Below are positions 51,573-63,950 of a stretch of 64,000 bases of DNA, piece by piece (position 1 is the stretch's first letter; every line of letters begins with the position of its first letter). The stretch comes from Todiramphus chloris collaris. Taxonomy: Eukaryota; Chordata; Aves; Coraciiformes; Alcedinidae. The notes beneath the pieces were generated by a model. It ran no database searches. It was not told the DNA's origin and saw nothing but the letters and a program-made list of their open reading frames with translations. The position numbers were made by a program, and so were the translations under genes. Where the stretch lies: the NCBI GenBank assembly GCA_025345505.1, contig JANVCC010000027.1:1177679-1241678 (forward strand). Reading direction: 5' to 3'.

Positions 51573-51675
51573 CTTTCCTGCGGAGGGCTGAGGAAACATC
51601 TCGCAACCCAGGACTTTGTGGCTCAGCTGGACGTGTTTGTTCTCTTTGTGGTTTATAAGCCTCCCTCCCGACCCT
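51573..51675 (-). CDS. candidate exon inside the unit 1 intron
   Basis: Minus-strand donor CGCAGGAAAG|GTAAGGAC is strong. Upstream the frame leaving in phase 0 reads NKHVQLSHKVLGCEMFPQPS. The acceptor is not clear (several AGs, none with a good pyrimidine tract), and the phase does not fit the terminal exon at 50203. It may be an alternative exon, part of another transcript, or chance. Confidence 0.22.
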
Positions 51676-52289
51676 GCACCTCTCTATTCACCTTCGTGGG
51701 CAAACACCAATACCAAGGACGTCTGCGCTCTGCAGACACACGCTGTACAGTCACAGACTCTCACCTTCAGCACTGACAGTGCTGCGTTAACGTTGATAAT
51801 GAGGAGTTACAATAACACCACTCCTCCTTACAATGGGTTTTGAGAATTTCTCCTGTTCGACCTCATTCTTTCCAGAAAAGAGGAAGTACCCGTGCCTTGT
51901 GCAACCCTGCTTTAGCAAGCCTGCCTTTGAAGCATGTTTTCTCACATATCTTTTGCTCGTGGCTTTCTGAATTTTGTTTTCTCCTGCCTCATCTAGACTG
52001 CTGCTTTGTTTTCTACTAAGATTTCCATTTCCTGCTGGATCCTACTGGCTGGATCTCTACCACCACCACTAGCCACTGGCTGGGCCATTGTTTGAAAGGA
52101 GTAAGATGCCCATCATGAGCAGGTCACTTGGCAGATCGTGGAAAGCCGAGGACAGCTGGCACATTCCGCCGCCCACCAGCAACACACTGCGACGCGTTTG
52201 GCCAATCTCACTGATGCTTTTTCATTGTCACCTTAAATGCTTATTTTCCTCGGCCGTTCCAGAATTCAGGAGGGGATGGAGAAGAGTGA

Positions 52290-52440
52290 TCCACTTAAGC
52301 TGGAGCACTTAAACCAATGACAGCATCTGTATGGGTGAATATTCATCAACTAAATATTAATAGGTTGGTTAACATCCAGCTGGCTGAGCAGCAAAGAAAT
52401 ATTTATGCTGCTCGGCGCATGCATTATTCAATTCACTCAT
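52290..52440. promoter_or_regulatory. motif-bearing candidate regulatory block 2
   Basis: Contains CATGCATTATTCAATT at 52418-52433, together with GAATATTCATCAAC, TATTAATAGGTTGGTTAAC and GAAATATTTATGC. It is non-repetitive and non-coding and lies within the intron between unit 1 exons at 59.3 and 50.2 kb. Confidence 0.42.
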
Positions 52441-54362
52441 CCCCAGCCGGGCTGTAAACACCCCCCGAGCCAGCACGGCGAGAAGCAGGCAGTAAGAGCA
52501 GCCTGAGCTCCCCCATAACCTTGCACTCTGTGCATCATCTGCTGGTTTGCTTTTTTTGGACTCGGGCAGTTATATGCTGAAGGTTTGATTAGATTTGTTT
52601 TCGTTCTGATTTCACGCTGTCCCTGTGCCAGGCTTCTGACTGTTCCTTTCAGTGACACAGATATAATACTGGATCTCCTGCCTGTTCCCTCCTGGAATTT
52701 TGCTGGGGTTTCAGAGAGGACAAGAACGGGGTTGGGTTTTTTTGTTTGGTTTTTTTTTTCCCTACTGCTAAATAGAGACTCTGTTTTTGCTGTGACAAGC
52801 AGAATCAGACACCCAGCATGTAAAAAACTCCAAGGCACTGTCTGCCGTTGCTTCTGAACTGTTTGCTTTGCTTTGGGAAGCAGAAAGAAGTGTCAGAATT
52901 TCCAGTTTGGATAGATGTGCAGCAACAAGAGATTACCATTTCCTTGCCAAAGAGACTCCTTTCATCTGGCATCAAAGAAATAAAACCTATCGCACACAGA
53001 TGAAGTATTAGTTCCTTTATCTCCCTGTAATATATGTTACAGAATTAAGGAAACCATTGCTATTTTCCATGGTGATCCTCACCAAAAGAGGTTTCAGAGA
53101 CAACTCCATCCAGCTTATTTTTAAGTTCAGGGTTATGCAGTGAAAGAAAATGTTGGGGTTTTTTTAATAGCTGTTCCACTGGTCTCAGGGGGAATATTTT
53201 TATACCAAATAAACACTCTCTTCTACTGCAATTAGTGTTCTGAATAACATCCTCATGCTGCACGCTACTGTGGGGGAAAAAACCATCCATAAATGGTCTG
53301 TTGCAGAAGTGATGCCCAGCTCCCTGCTCTGTACTGTGCAGCACGTTGTTTTCCAGATGCGGATGCTTTATTCAGTGTTCTGGGGCTAAAATGGGATTTT
53401 GGCCACTGCAAAATAATCAAGAGCACTTCAAATAATAACTTCTGCCTGGGCTTTGGCTGTCTTACAGATAGAAAGAGGTCTTCTTGCATAATGATGTCCA
53501 CAACCCAGTCACTTTCAGTACCTTTACTATGTGGTTTTCAGTTTTAAATGGTCATTTCAGCTTGTCTGCAAGGTCTGGATATTGATACTGACTCTGGTTC
53601 TGGAATGGAAATGGGTTTTCCTGTTTACTGTTGGGAATCTTGAAGGAAGAACAGATTCTGCCAGCAAGTCTCAGGGGCTGTTTCTAGTGTTTCACTCACA
53701 TTTATCTCATGTGAACAGTATTAGGACAGCTCAGTATTAACATGGGAAATGAGCAGCCCCCGCTGTGGCAGTGATGCATGGTGTGGAGCAGGTTTATCAG
53801 CCATCCTGATAAGCACAGAGGGAAGGCTCTGTAGATGGCCTGGTCCTATCTGCTGAGGGTCCATGAAAAGGCAAGCTGAAATACTTCTCCCCCCAGACTG
53901 GTGAAGTCAGCATGGCTGCCCATCTCCGCACTCTTCTTTTGTTTCGTGGCACAGCTGGATCCTCTGGTTCGGAACCAAACCTGCCTGAAAGAGGGTTCCA
54001 GAGCCTCTGCTCCAAACCCAGGACCTTCTCTGCACCCACAGCCAGGGACCGGACCTTCTGACAGCTCCATAAAGCCACTCAAGAGTTGACAGGGGCCAAA
54101 AGCCTGCTGCCAACTGGGGAGCTCGCAGGTGTATGTCCAAGTGCTTTACTGGCCCAGGGACAGTCATGAGTTGCCATCAACGGGCAGCACGAAGTTTGGA
54201 CTCAGCAGAGCATTCGGGGTAGCTAGAGAGCCACCTAACAGCTTTAGTGACCTTACGCAGAAAAACATCCAGACTGTTCAGTTGCTCCGTTTAACGGGCC
54301 AAACTTTGGAGGTGTTACTGTGCAGAGCTTCCAATGACGTGCCCCTCACATGGTGTCACCTG

Positions 54363-54893
54363 ACGAATCACACAGAATGGTAGGGGTTGGAAGGGACCTC
54401 GAAAGGTCATCGAGTCCAAACCCCCTGCCAGAGCAGGACCACCTAGAACAGGTCACACAGGAACAGATCCAGGGGGGTTTGGAATGTCTCCAGAGAAGGA
54501 GACTCCACAACCCCTCTGGGCAGCCTGTTCCAGAGCTTCACCACCTTCATGGTGAGTTAAGTTTTTCCTTACGTTTCTGCGGAACTTCTTATGCACCAGC
54601 TTACACCCATTGCCCCTTGTTCTATCATTGGCCATAGCAGAGAAGAGCCTGGCTCCAGCCTCCTGACACTCTCCCTTTATGTATTTATAAACATGAATGA
54701 GGTCACCCCTCAGTCTCCTCCAAGCTAAAGAGCCCCAGCTCCCTCAGCTTTCCATCATAAGGGAGATGCTCCACTCCCTTCATCATCTCTGTGGCTCTGC
54801 GCTGGACTCTCTCAAGCAGTTCCCTGTCCTTCTTGAACTGAGGGGCCCAGAACTGAATGCAACACTCCAGATGCAGCCTCACGAACACTACTT
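54363..54893 (-). repeat. CR1 LINE, 5'-truncated, minus orientation
   Basis: Starts with the reversed CR1 3' end ('gaatcacacagaatggtagg'), then the usual 3' text ('gggcagcctgttccagagct'). Minus-strand protein: '[19 protein letters not shown]' and '[11 protein letters not shown]'. Its protein is closer to the 45388-45735 copy than to the copies at 16.4 and 50.5 kb, suggesting the same subfamily. Confidence 0.93.
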
Positions 54894-55712
54894 GGGTGCC
54901 TGAGCCGTCTCCAGCATCATGCTGGTCGGGGATGGTGGGTCAGCTGCTCCTCCCTCCCCTTCCGGGTCATCTGCAGCAGCCACAACACTCCCAGCAGCAC
55001 TGGTTTGGGACCAAGAGGTAAATCCCAGCATGGAGGCAGCAGCCACGGGACCAGCAGTACTGGACTCTCAGGTTTAAGCTGGCAATGCCTGTGGGACTAC
55101 GCATGGACAGAAGCAAGCGGACAGCCCTGAGGACAGCGTGAAGCAGGAGGATTTTAGGAGACAGCACTCAACACAGAAATACAGGCTTTCTAACCACAAA
55201 CAGCATCACCTGCGTCCTCCGGAAATACAATGGCTCTGCATGGGTTTTATTTTTTGGGCCTTAGTGGGAAGAGTTCTTTTATTCATCCAAGGAAGTCTTC
55301 TCTCTGCCTATCCTAATCTTAATTCAAAAAAATACTCTGGCTGTCACTTACATTGCAGAAGCTTCTTATCCTGTCACAGTCTCTTCTTTGCACATGAAAA
55401 GAGAAATATTGCTTATTTGCTACAGCTGCCAAGAAGCACGTTTTGAATTAAACAAGGCGATGTGACAGGCTGAGAGTAATCACATGTAAAGAAAGAAGAA
55501 AAAAGGGGGAAAAGAAAACACGCTCGCTGGAAAAATGAATCACACCTATTATCATCATACTGGTCTGGCCATGTTGGTGTCCTAAAAAGAGATGAGTAAG
55601 CTGAAACATAACTTGAAATTATGAAACCTTAAGGTGGAATAAAATGGATAGTGTTCTATCACTAAAAAAACCCCAACCGAACCAAAAACAACAAAAAAAA
55701 GTATTTCTTTAC

Positions 55713-55797
55713 CTGCAGAAGCCACTTAGTGCTGAAGCAGCCCAGCAGCATGTCAGACTGAGCTGTGCTCACAAAGGGAGCACTTGAACCCATGGAA
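55713..55797 (-). CDS. candidate alternative exon in the unit 1 intron
   Basis: Minus strand: acceptor GTCTCCTAACACCAAG| and donor GGCTTCTGCAG|GTAAAG bound 85 bp, open in the frame MGSSAPFVSTAQSD...TKWLLQ. It enters with one base and exits in phase 0, so it does not fit between the flanking unit 1 exons (phase 1) without changing the frame. It could be an alternative end or belong to another transcript. Confidence 0.27.
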
Positions 55798-56861
55798 CTT
55801 GGTGTTAGGAGACAGCCACAGGTCAATAGCTTTGCAGCTCTCAAAACCAAGCCAGGTAATGAGAAAAAAAGGTCTGTATTATTTGGCGTATGTTTAAGAT
55901 TTGTTCTGAACTGTTACATCCCAGGTCTATTCTTTTCCCTTACATTTTCTTGCCACTTTTCTCCAAAGCTTCTGGCATGAGGTGCTGCCAGTCTGGGAGC
56001 TCTGGACCAAAAGGATATGGGCGTGGTGTTCCAAACATCTACGGCCAGGCTGGGTGCCTGTGTCACCCCTCACCCTGCAGAGAAATCATGCTGGGCTCAG
56101 CCAGCACAGCCCCGATGCCCTGAGCCCACAGCTCCCAGGACAACTCCTCTTACTTTAGGTGCCGGGCGCTGCTACAGGAGGGCTTGTGAGAGAAGAACAT
56201 GGGTGACCAGTGCAGGGAAGGTCTGGACCCTGATGGGTAGGCATCATATACCTCCAGCATCACATTGCCTTCACTTGGAGAATCCTTGAGGATTCTGTAG
56301 CCCAGCAATGCTTTGATATTACCTGAGGAGCAAACTGAGGGGTTGGTGGAGTACTCGGGTGTCTCCGAGTGAAGCAGCCCCAGTGTAGTGGGTCTGGCTG
56401 AGCTGCTTTTCCCCACCCAGCCCTCACGCTGCAGCACTGGGAGCTGGAGGGTGTTGAGAACACACCCGTGTTATGACTGCCAGTGCTCACACGGCACCAG
56501 AGGATGGGGGGGCAGGATGGGGGAGAGGATACAGCCGACCTGAGCTGACCAGTGGGATATTCCATACCATATGACGTCAGCTCAACTATAAAGGGAGAGG
56601 GCAGGAGGAGGATGAAGGGGCATTCGGCTTTGTGCTCCAAGCGGAGGCTATGTGTTCTGGAGCCCTGCTTCCTGGACTCGGCCCGACATTGCCTGCAGAT
56701 GGGAAGTAGAGAATAACATCTTATCTGTCATAACCCATGGCTCTTTGCTCTACATCTCATTCTCTCCCTGCATGACGTGCTGACAGGGGTTGGGGGGAGG
56801 GAGAGAAGGGCTTGGTGGGCACCTGGTGCCGTGCCAGGGTCAACCCACCACAGCCACTTAC

Positions 56862-56966
56862 CAGGGAGTGGTGGTTTGCTGTTCCTGCAGTGACTGCATC
56901 CTGCACCTCGGGCTTCACAGGCACTGCTCCATTCCCCAGGAGCACGACCTTATCCATTCCTGACTT
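56862..56966 (-). CDS. candidate exon with an ideal donor in the unit 1 intron
   Basis: Minus strand: AGTCCTGGCTTTGAAG| then 105 bp (35 codons) to CACTCCCTG|GTAAGTGG. The peptide includes MDKVVLLGNGAVPVKPEVQD and looks protein-like. Phase is 0 in and 0 out, which does not match unit 1 (phase 1), so it would be an alternative exon, part of a nested transcript, or non-coding. The ATG after five codons also allows a first coding exon. Confidence 0.3.
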
Positions 56967-57939
56967 CTTCAAAGCCAGGACTAACCAGCAATCCTAGCGA
57001 AGGGTGGGCGTTTGCTGCCTTCCTAAACCTACAACGTTTTCAGCTACAATATTCATGGGCTGCCTGAGCCACAAGCTGATGGTGACTCAAAAGCAGGACA
57101 CCAGAGGAGCCCTGAGATGCAGAAGGCCTCGCAATGCCTGGCTCTAGCAGCAGGTGGCAATGCAGAATCCCTCATGGCTGCAGTCGGGAGGAAAGCAGCA
57201 ACATTCCAGAAAATGCTCATTCAAAGCTCCTGGAGCGAAGTTATCGCAGCCTTCTGTTTCCCAGCTCTCATCTGGCTGCTTCCTGCAACTGCAGCGACTT
57301 CCCGAGGTGCCAGCACACCCCCAAACCACTCACGCTGCCTTCCAGAAGAAATGAGAGGATGCCAAGAAACAGAGAGTGGCCTTGACAAATTCTATGGCAG
57401 ACAAGGGAACAATCTTAGTGAATCTGAGCCTCATCAGAGCCACCTCGAGCACACAGGAGCAGCCTTTTCTCATCCCTTCTGTTTCACAGCAGAGCAATTC
57501 AACCCCACTTACTTCAGATTATTACAACGCTGACCAATAAATGTACCAGTGTGAACTGGGAGGCAGGTGGCAAACTGGGGTTCTAAGGACGTGTTTGCAC
57601 CAAAAAAAAAAAAAAAAGAAGTAGCTTTTTTATTTCTCCTGTGATGTTGGAAAGAGAGCAACAGCAACTGTACTGGGCAGCTCCCTGATTTTACCGGGTC
57701 CTGTGGTAAATCTGAGCTCTAAATTCCTTGCAAAGAATTCCTTTATGTCCCTGACTGCAGAAAGCATTCATATCCGTACAGATGCTGTTAAGCCTCCCCT
57801 CTTGCATTCTGTTACAGTGCTAATTGAATTGCCAAGAATGAACTGCTGCAGTTCAGGTGCAAGTCCACCGAGGAGAACTGTGTGCAGTGTTTTATGTGCA
57901 ATGTCCCACCGATGGAAGGTAGAACGTGTTGCTCTGGCA

Positions 57940-58240
57940 ACAGCTAGAGACACAAGGGGAAAAAATATTCATGGCAGATGAGAGGCAATATTCATCAAAT
58001 GAAATGTCATAAAACTGCGGGGAAAGAAAAATCATAATCAGCTCTCAGATTTTAATCATAAAAAAGGAGTCAGAATTCAGCCAATAAAGTATTTCCATAA
58101 TTTTTCTTTGACAGTCCCAGCTTTGTGAGACAAAGTCACAGCTAACTAAATCAAGGCGTGATTCAACAACTATTACAGTTTGCTGATGCCAAACGAAGAT
58201 TGAGGCCAACATGTTTTGTCTGCTTTTGGAGATCAACCAA
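57940..58240. promoter_or_regulatory. candidate conserved non-coding element
   Basis: AT-rich block with paired ATATTCAT cores (AAATATTCATGGCAGATGAG and GCAATATTCATCAAATG), ATCATAATCAGC, TTTTAATCATAAAA and CCAATAAAGTATTTCC. No repeat or coding signature. Confidence 0.38.
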
Positions 58241-59206
58241 CTCTTTAAACGAAAACTGATGCAGGGAGGTGGGACAGAAGTGCTATATTTTGCTATGAAC
58301 TTACTCTTCAACTTTCATTTCTCCTCCATGCTGCTCTATACTGCCATCTCACAGAACTGGAAAGGTTGGTACACAGCTCTGGTCTGGTAACCAGGTGTCC
58401 TGAGTGTTTTATGTGGTACCTTTAAACCCACCCTTCTACCTGCATTACCACAGATGATGCTCGAACATGCTGGGAACAGAATTTTTAACCAACTATGAGC
58501 TCATCTGGACAATTCCTACCTCCCAGCACCCTTTGTGAGAACAGACAAGCAAAAGGCACTGGCAGACAAATAACCTGTGCTAGAGTTGTGAGGTTGTCAG
58601 AAAAGTCATTTTTGCTGCCCCAGGAAGGACTGTTTGGGGGATCTGTGGCAAGATAAGCTGGACCACACAACTGCTGGGACTGACACGTGACGTCAGCAAA
58701 GCCTACTTGAGTTATGTGCTGAGTTCCAGGTGCCATTTCCAGCAACCCAGGGAAAATGTGAGTCCCATGCCCGGGGTGAGGGGCACCATAAAGACTCCTC
58801 CCTGACACCGACTGCCCAGCAGGTCTCTTGGGCAGCAAGAATTTCTCATTTGAGTACCTTGTCCACGGTCTCAGGCTTCCTGACCATCGACCACAAGGCT
58901 TTGGTACTGTTTTCGAAGTGGATATTTTTCCCAACCCAACCATTAAGCTATCAAGTTATTCTTCTAAGAGAGCTGTCAGACCTCCAAAAGCAACTGTGCA
59001 GCGATCCTGCCAGATCTCTACAGATCTGTCTGTAGAGGTCCCATCAGTTCTGCTGGTCTTAGCCAATTTATGAACAAGGCTGTGTTTTTGTTCTCGATTT
59101 AAGACAATCCACTAGTTTATACACAGAAAATTCGATGGTTGTTAGTGCAGCAGTCAATGGGCAGGGTGGATTCTAGAAGACAGTTGGAAGACTGAAGAAT
59201 CTGGAT

Positions 59207-59262
59207 GCTTACCTGTGTATCTTTAGAGATACACAGTGTACCTGCTTACCTGTGTATCTTTT
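59207..59262 (-). repeat. short tandem duplication carrying two strong splice donors
   Basis: The 18 bases GCTTACCTGTGTATCTTT occur at 59207-59224 and 59244-59261. On the minus strand each reads ATACACAG|GTAAGC, a strong 5' splice site, 37 bases apart. They lie just downstream of the unit 1 exon donor at 59322. A 25-base open stretch precedes the right one, but its phase does not fit unit 1. Confidence 0.7.
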
Positions 59263-59278
59263 AAGATCCTTCAGCTCA

Positions 59279-59608
<330 letters not shown>

Positions 59609-59668
59609 TCAAAATTCCATATATACCAATCATAAATCTTTCAAAGGCAATTTGTATCACGATCTTAC

Positions 59669-59677
59669 CTTCCAGGC
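59669..59677 (-). CDS. candidate 9-nt microexon of unit 1
   Basis: On the minus strand, GGAGGGTTTAG| GCCTGGAAG |GTAAGATC. The donor is near ideal. Nine bases keep the phase-1 frame and would insert Gly-Leu-Glu before the 59535 exon. A branch-point-like TACTAAT lies about 50 bases upstream of the acceptor. Very short in-frame exons are known in neuronal vertebrate genes. An AG seven bases earlier would give a 16-nt exon that breaks the frame. Confidence 0.42.
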
Positions 59678-61246
59678 CTAAACCCTCCAGTTTATGTAGG
59701 TTTCAATACAGTTTTTATTAGTAAAACCAAACACAATGCAGCAGATGGACAAAATCTGTAACTTTTCCGTTACAACTTTTTAAGCCAGGACGATCGCTTT
59801 GTAAATGGCATCCTACTAAATTATGCTTTTATTAACTGTTTATGGAAATACTCAAATTCTTTTCAGCTGTCATTTGACTGGGAGCAAGCTCTTCTTCAGG
59901 CTTCTGACTCTCTCTCCCAAGGCAATATTGTGCAAGAGGCAGATCCACACTCCTCAGGAAGCCCTGATAACAAGCACACGACACACAAAACTCTCTGGTC
60001 TTAATATTTTGGGCGTGTCCAGCACCATAACCTAGGGCATAAAATTTCACTTGGTTGAAAAATCCTTGGAGTCAGAGGATGAGTTTCTGCTTGCAGCACC
60101 GAGTCAATACAAGGAGGAGAAATTCAAAAAACAGATGCATGATTTTTCAAGTGAAGCAGCTTTGTCTGTTTTCCTCATGGCTGGTGATTTTCTGTTCTTT
60201 TCCCTGAGACCCTCATTTCTTTTCTTGCAGGTTTGAGCAATGCATGGAGGAACAATTCATTCCTGACCACCTTTGCCATCTGTAGCTGTGAAAAACCCAC
60301 AGGATAAGCCAGATATGCAAGAAACATTAGATAGCTTTTAGTTTTAACAGCTAATTACCACGCTAGTCAGTTAGTCAAAGCTCACTTGAACTGTTTTTTT
60401 AAGGGGGAAAAAAAAAAAAACCCCAACCTTGTGTGATACTCTTAGTTCTAGTCACGTTTCTAAATCACCCCCCTGATGTACATTATTTTCTCTATGGATC
60501 TACAGTCTTGGAATTCACATTCGATAAGGATGGACCATCTTCCCTTATTTCAACATCTCGTGCTGGCTCCCGGGGCACAGGGAAAAAGCCAGAAGCTGTC
60601 TGCCAGCAGGTCCCCGGGGCATCCGCGTGGAACGGCAAGAGAGGCAATGGCAAAACATGTCTCAGCAGCCACTTCCTCTCAGTTATCCCCATGGCTAAGA
60701 ACCGGGACTATCCAACAGGAATTGCTGCTCACAGCTGATACAGTCCCAGAAAAAGAACCACATTCAAACGAACCCCTCCACTACTGTTTACCCCTCTACA
60801 GCAGACAGTGGAAGATGCAACATGAAATTATCTCCGTGGCATGGCACAGACCACCCCCTCTGCCCCACAGCAACAAAACCTCAGGGACATTTTGAGCTCT
60901 CTGACATCTCAGTCTGCAGATGAACTGAAGGTTCCAAACGCCACATAGGGAATATCTACAGATATCTTCCTGGATACGCAGTGCAATAGGCAACCACGAG
61001 TGTACTTCATGAATTACTACCAGTTAATGGCAAACATTACTGTTAAGGATATCATACCACAACATTCCAGGTTCTTTTGTTTGGTTTTTTTTTTTTGTTG
61101 TTTTTTAATTACAGTAGTAACACTCCATGAGAAAAAGGTGAAACGGCCCCAGTTTAGCAGGTCTCATAAATCAGACTCAGTGACATTTCACATGATGAAG
61201 ACCTTCAAAAAATCAAACCTCTTCCTTGAACTGTTAGGTCACTTAC

Positions 61247-61306
61247 CTACTTCACCATATGCAGAAAGGCACTCTAATGAAAACCCAGACCGTTTGGGTT
61301 TGCCAG
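61247..61306 (-). CDS. 60-bp internal coding exon of unit 1
   Basis: Minus strand: acceptor CCTTCCACCCTTCGGGGGCTCCCAG| broken down as a pyrimidine-rich tract then AG, and donor GGTGAAGTAG|GTAAGTGAC, near ideal. The 60-bp exon enters with two bases and exits with one, so it is symmetric (phase 1). The peptide is GKPKRSGFSLECLSAYGEV. KRSGFS is a basophilic-kinase-like context. The exit base joins the 59535 exon as GAA (E), directly or through the 9-nt microexon. No further exon to the right was found that I can support. Confidence 0.66.
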
Positions 61307-61599
61307 CTGGGAGCCCCCGAAGGGTGGAAGGTTGAGCAGCGGTCAATGCCAACATAACATGACATCTACTTTTTGGGGACCTTTGCTACGCAGCGTCTGT
61401 AACTCTGGCTCCAGCACGAGCCGTGCAGAGGGATGGGAGACCACCTTCTAACTGGCTTGGAACTGTTTCAGTTACCCAGGCTGGCAGTTTTTCTGAGCAC
61501 TGATCTATCAAGAAGAACGACAGACTTTTTCCCCCTAACAGAGATGCGAGCATATCTGAGTTTTTTTCTTTAGACCAGTAACATTCACTTCTTTAAGAC

Positions 61600-63180
61600 C
61601 CCGCTTATCCGGGAGAAGGAAAGATACAAACAAAGTTTCAAACTCCTTTGGAAACGCACCCAAGTCCTCTTCCCCAGCAATCCAGAGGCTGCTGAGTAGA
61701 TTGCAGCTGCCTAGATGGCAGCTCTTCCTTTCCAGCAAATCAAAGAGAAAGCCAAAAGAGGAGAACAAACTTTAAAAAAGGCAGAATCTGGCCCTGCAAG
61801 AGCCCAACCAACTTCACGTGTCAGTCAATAGATTTAATTTCCTCCGTCACTGGGTTGCTACTGGGAGAAGCTGTGAGTACCTCAGTGAGAACCTCCCTCC
61901 TCTGTGTGCCCCTCGTTGACACCACTGGAGCACTGGAATTTCCCTGGGACGCTGAGGATTTACCCACTTGAGTTTGCTTCACAGAGCAGCGTTTGTACTT
62001 GCGGCCCGAGAGAAGTGATTTGTGCATTCTTAGTTTTATTATCAGCTGAATCAAAGCACAGCAGTTCTCTGCAACCAGCTGGAAACTATGGAAATATTCA
62101 GACTAAATAAAGATTTGGCTTGTAGTCCGCTTCTTTATAAGGTGCAGCAAATCACTTTTCAGCTGGCTGTCTAGACTTGGCACATTTACATTCCGCTATC
62201 CGTTCTTGGGGATTTTCAGTTCTCCCTTTATCTGAAAAGTAATATATCCTTAAAAATGAAAAGCAGATTGGATCAGACTATAATGTCACGCAACCCATCA
62301 CAGAGACCGAGTCATTATTGTTTGGTGATCGCTATCACTGGCATTGATACGCAGACAGAAAAACAACATGCCAGTGTTGTAGACAGTTTTCTGGGATATT
62401 GCCTTCCTGCTCGCTTGAGAATACATAAAAAAATAAAATAATAATGCCTGACATTGGCTCAAATCTTTTGGGAAGATTTTAGAATAATTTCAGCTTCCCT
62501 AATAAACGTGAATGGGAATCATGCTCAAATTTGATAAAGAAATAAATCACCGTGCTTGTTCTTGCTCAACTGAAAGAGAACTTTAGTTGCAATGTGCTGG
62601 TGGCAGCTCCAGCGACGTAGAACACTCCCTTCCCAGGTCACAGCGCATTACTGGGACCTTCTGTCCCAGTCACTCGGACCTCACCATACTGGCAGCTACA
62701 CTGGGCTGCAAACGCAGCTCCGGGGAGCGAGCTCAGTGGTGCAAATCACCGTGTCCCATCAAAGCGCCACGTTCACCGCTCTGCCTTTTCACCCACGCAG
62801 GCAGGCACCAGGCGGCTGCTGGTTGTAGGCACCCGTGGGGTGCTGACCTCAGCATTGACTGAAAATCAAACCAGTATATTTTCAACAGGGCCACCCTTTA
62901 TAAAAGCTACCGCAGGATTTAAAAGGGCGCTCAATCCACATTGATCCCCTGCTGAAAGTAGCAGCTCTGACCCGCCACGTATGAATTCTGCTGAGAGGTA
63001 CAGGAGCTGTTGCACAGCTTTTTTTATTCCACTCAAGAAACACAGATGGGATCTAAGTTACCTCATGCTGTTAAAAATCTTAATTCGGAGTTCGGAGCTA
63101 TCGAGGCTCAGCCTTACGCCGGGAGCTGGCTCCATCACATGATGGCCACAGGCAAATCTTTTCAGAGTCAAGCGCTGTAG
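61600..63180. other. non-coding DNA, weak exon-like signals only
   Basis: A minus-strand frame (62054-61821) has a fair composition (SGRKYKRCSVKQTQVGKSS) but poor splice sites. A GC-richer patch lies at 62590-62850. A possible minus donor ATG|GTGAGG (exon end 62682) has an open stretch before it, phase 0. None of these fits the phase of unit 1. Confidence 0.3.
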
Positions 63181-63480
63181 TTTGAAAGCTGAAATTATTA
63201 TGGAAAGCATCTTTATTGTTCAATAATTCGTAAGCCAAAATAGTACATAAAAATGTAAATTTTGAGAAATAATTCACTGCTTTAAATATTTATGGACGCA
63301 GTTGGTTGCACTGCCATAAAGGCGTTCAAATGTTTCAAGCACTTTCAGGTGTCATTGTATTTCAATATTCAAAGATAAGCATTTTTCTTACTTAGTTTCA
63401 CCTGAATCTCAGGCTTTTCCATTTCAGGAATAAGATGGTGTCTAAAATCTCTTAGGGAAAACATATTTTACAAATAATTG
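63180..63480. promoter_or_regulatory. candidate conserved non-coding element
   Basis: AT-rich block with GAAATTATTATGG, TTGTTCAATAATTCG, AAATAATTCACTGC and TTAAATATTTATGG, with no repeat signature and no coding frame. Typical enhancer-like texture. Confidence 0.38.
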
Positions 63481-63879
63481 ACAGGGATAATTCCCCCTCT
63501 CTGAAAGGTCCCCCGCTGCCACATGCTAGGCCAGGCTGGCATGCGACCCAAAAGCTCATAAATGGCACTGAATAGGAGAGACTAACCATGTCAGTCAGGG
63601 TGACTTGGACCAAATCAACCTGGAAAATACAGCTACAGAAAACATAGTACCTGGAGAACTACCATGGAAATGACTATCTGCTCTGCGGCCACTCTGCTCT
63701 TAAGAATAAATTAATTTCAGGGCCCCATGACTCCTCAGTGACGCTGAACAATGAGCAGCTGAACCTTCGTTAGAGCTTGGGGTTTGGAGGGAAGGAAGAA
63801 AAGAACTTGTCTTGAGGAACGTGAAGCAAGGGTTGCTCTCTGCCGTCTCTTGCAGCTGCGAGCTGAAACATCTGAGCTG

Positions 63880-63950
63880 ACGGCCCATGCATTATTCATT
63901 TACTCCTTTTTCGGGGTGTTTGTTATAAACCTAAATAAATAACACATCAC
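63880..63950. promoter_or_regulatory. motif-bearing candidate regulatory block 3
   Basis: Contains CATGCATTATTCATTT at 63886-63901, sharing its first 14 bases with the copies at 48204 and 52418, followed by ATAAACCTAAATAAATAACAC. Non-repetitive. Confidence 0.4.
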
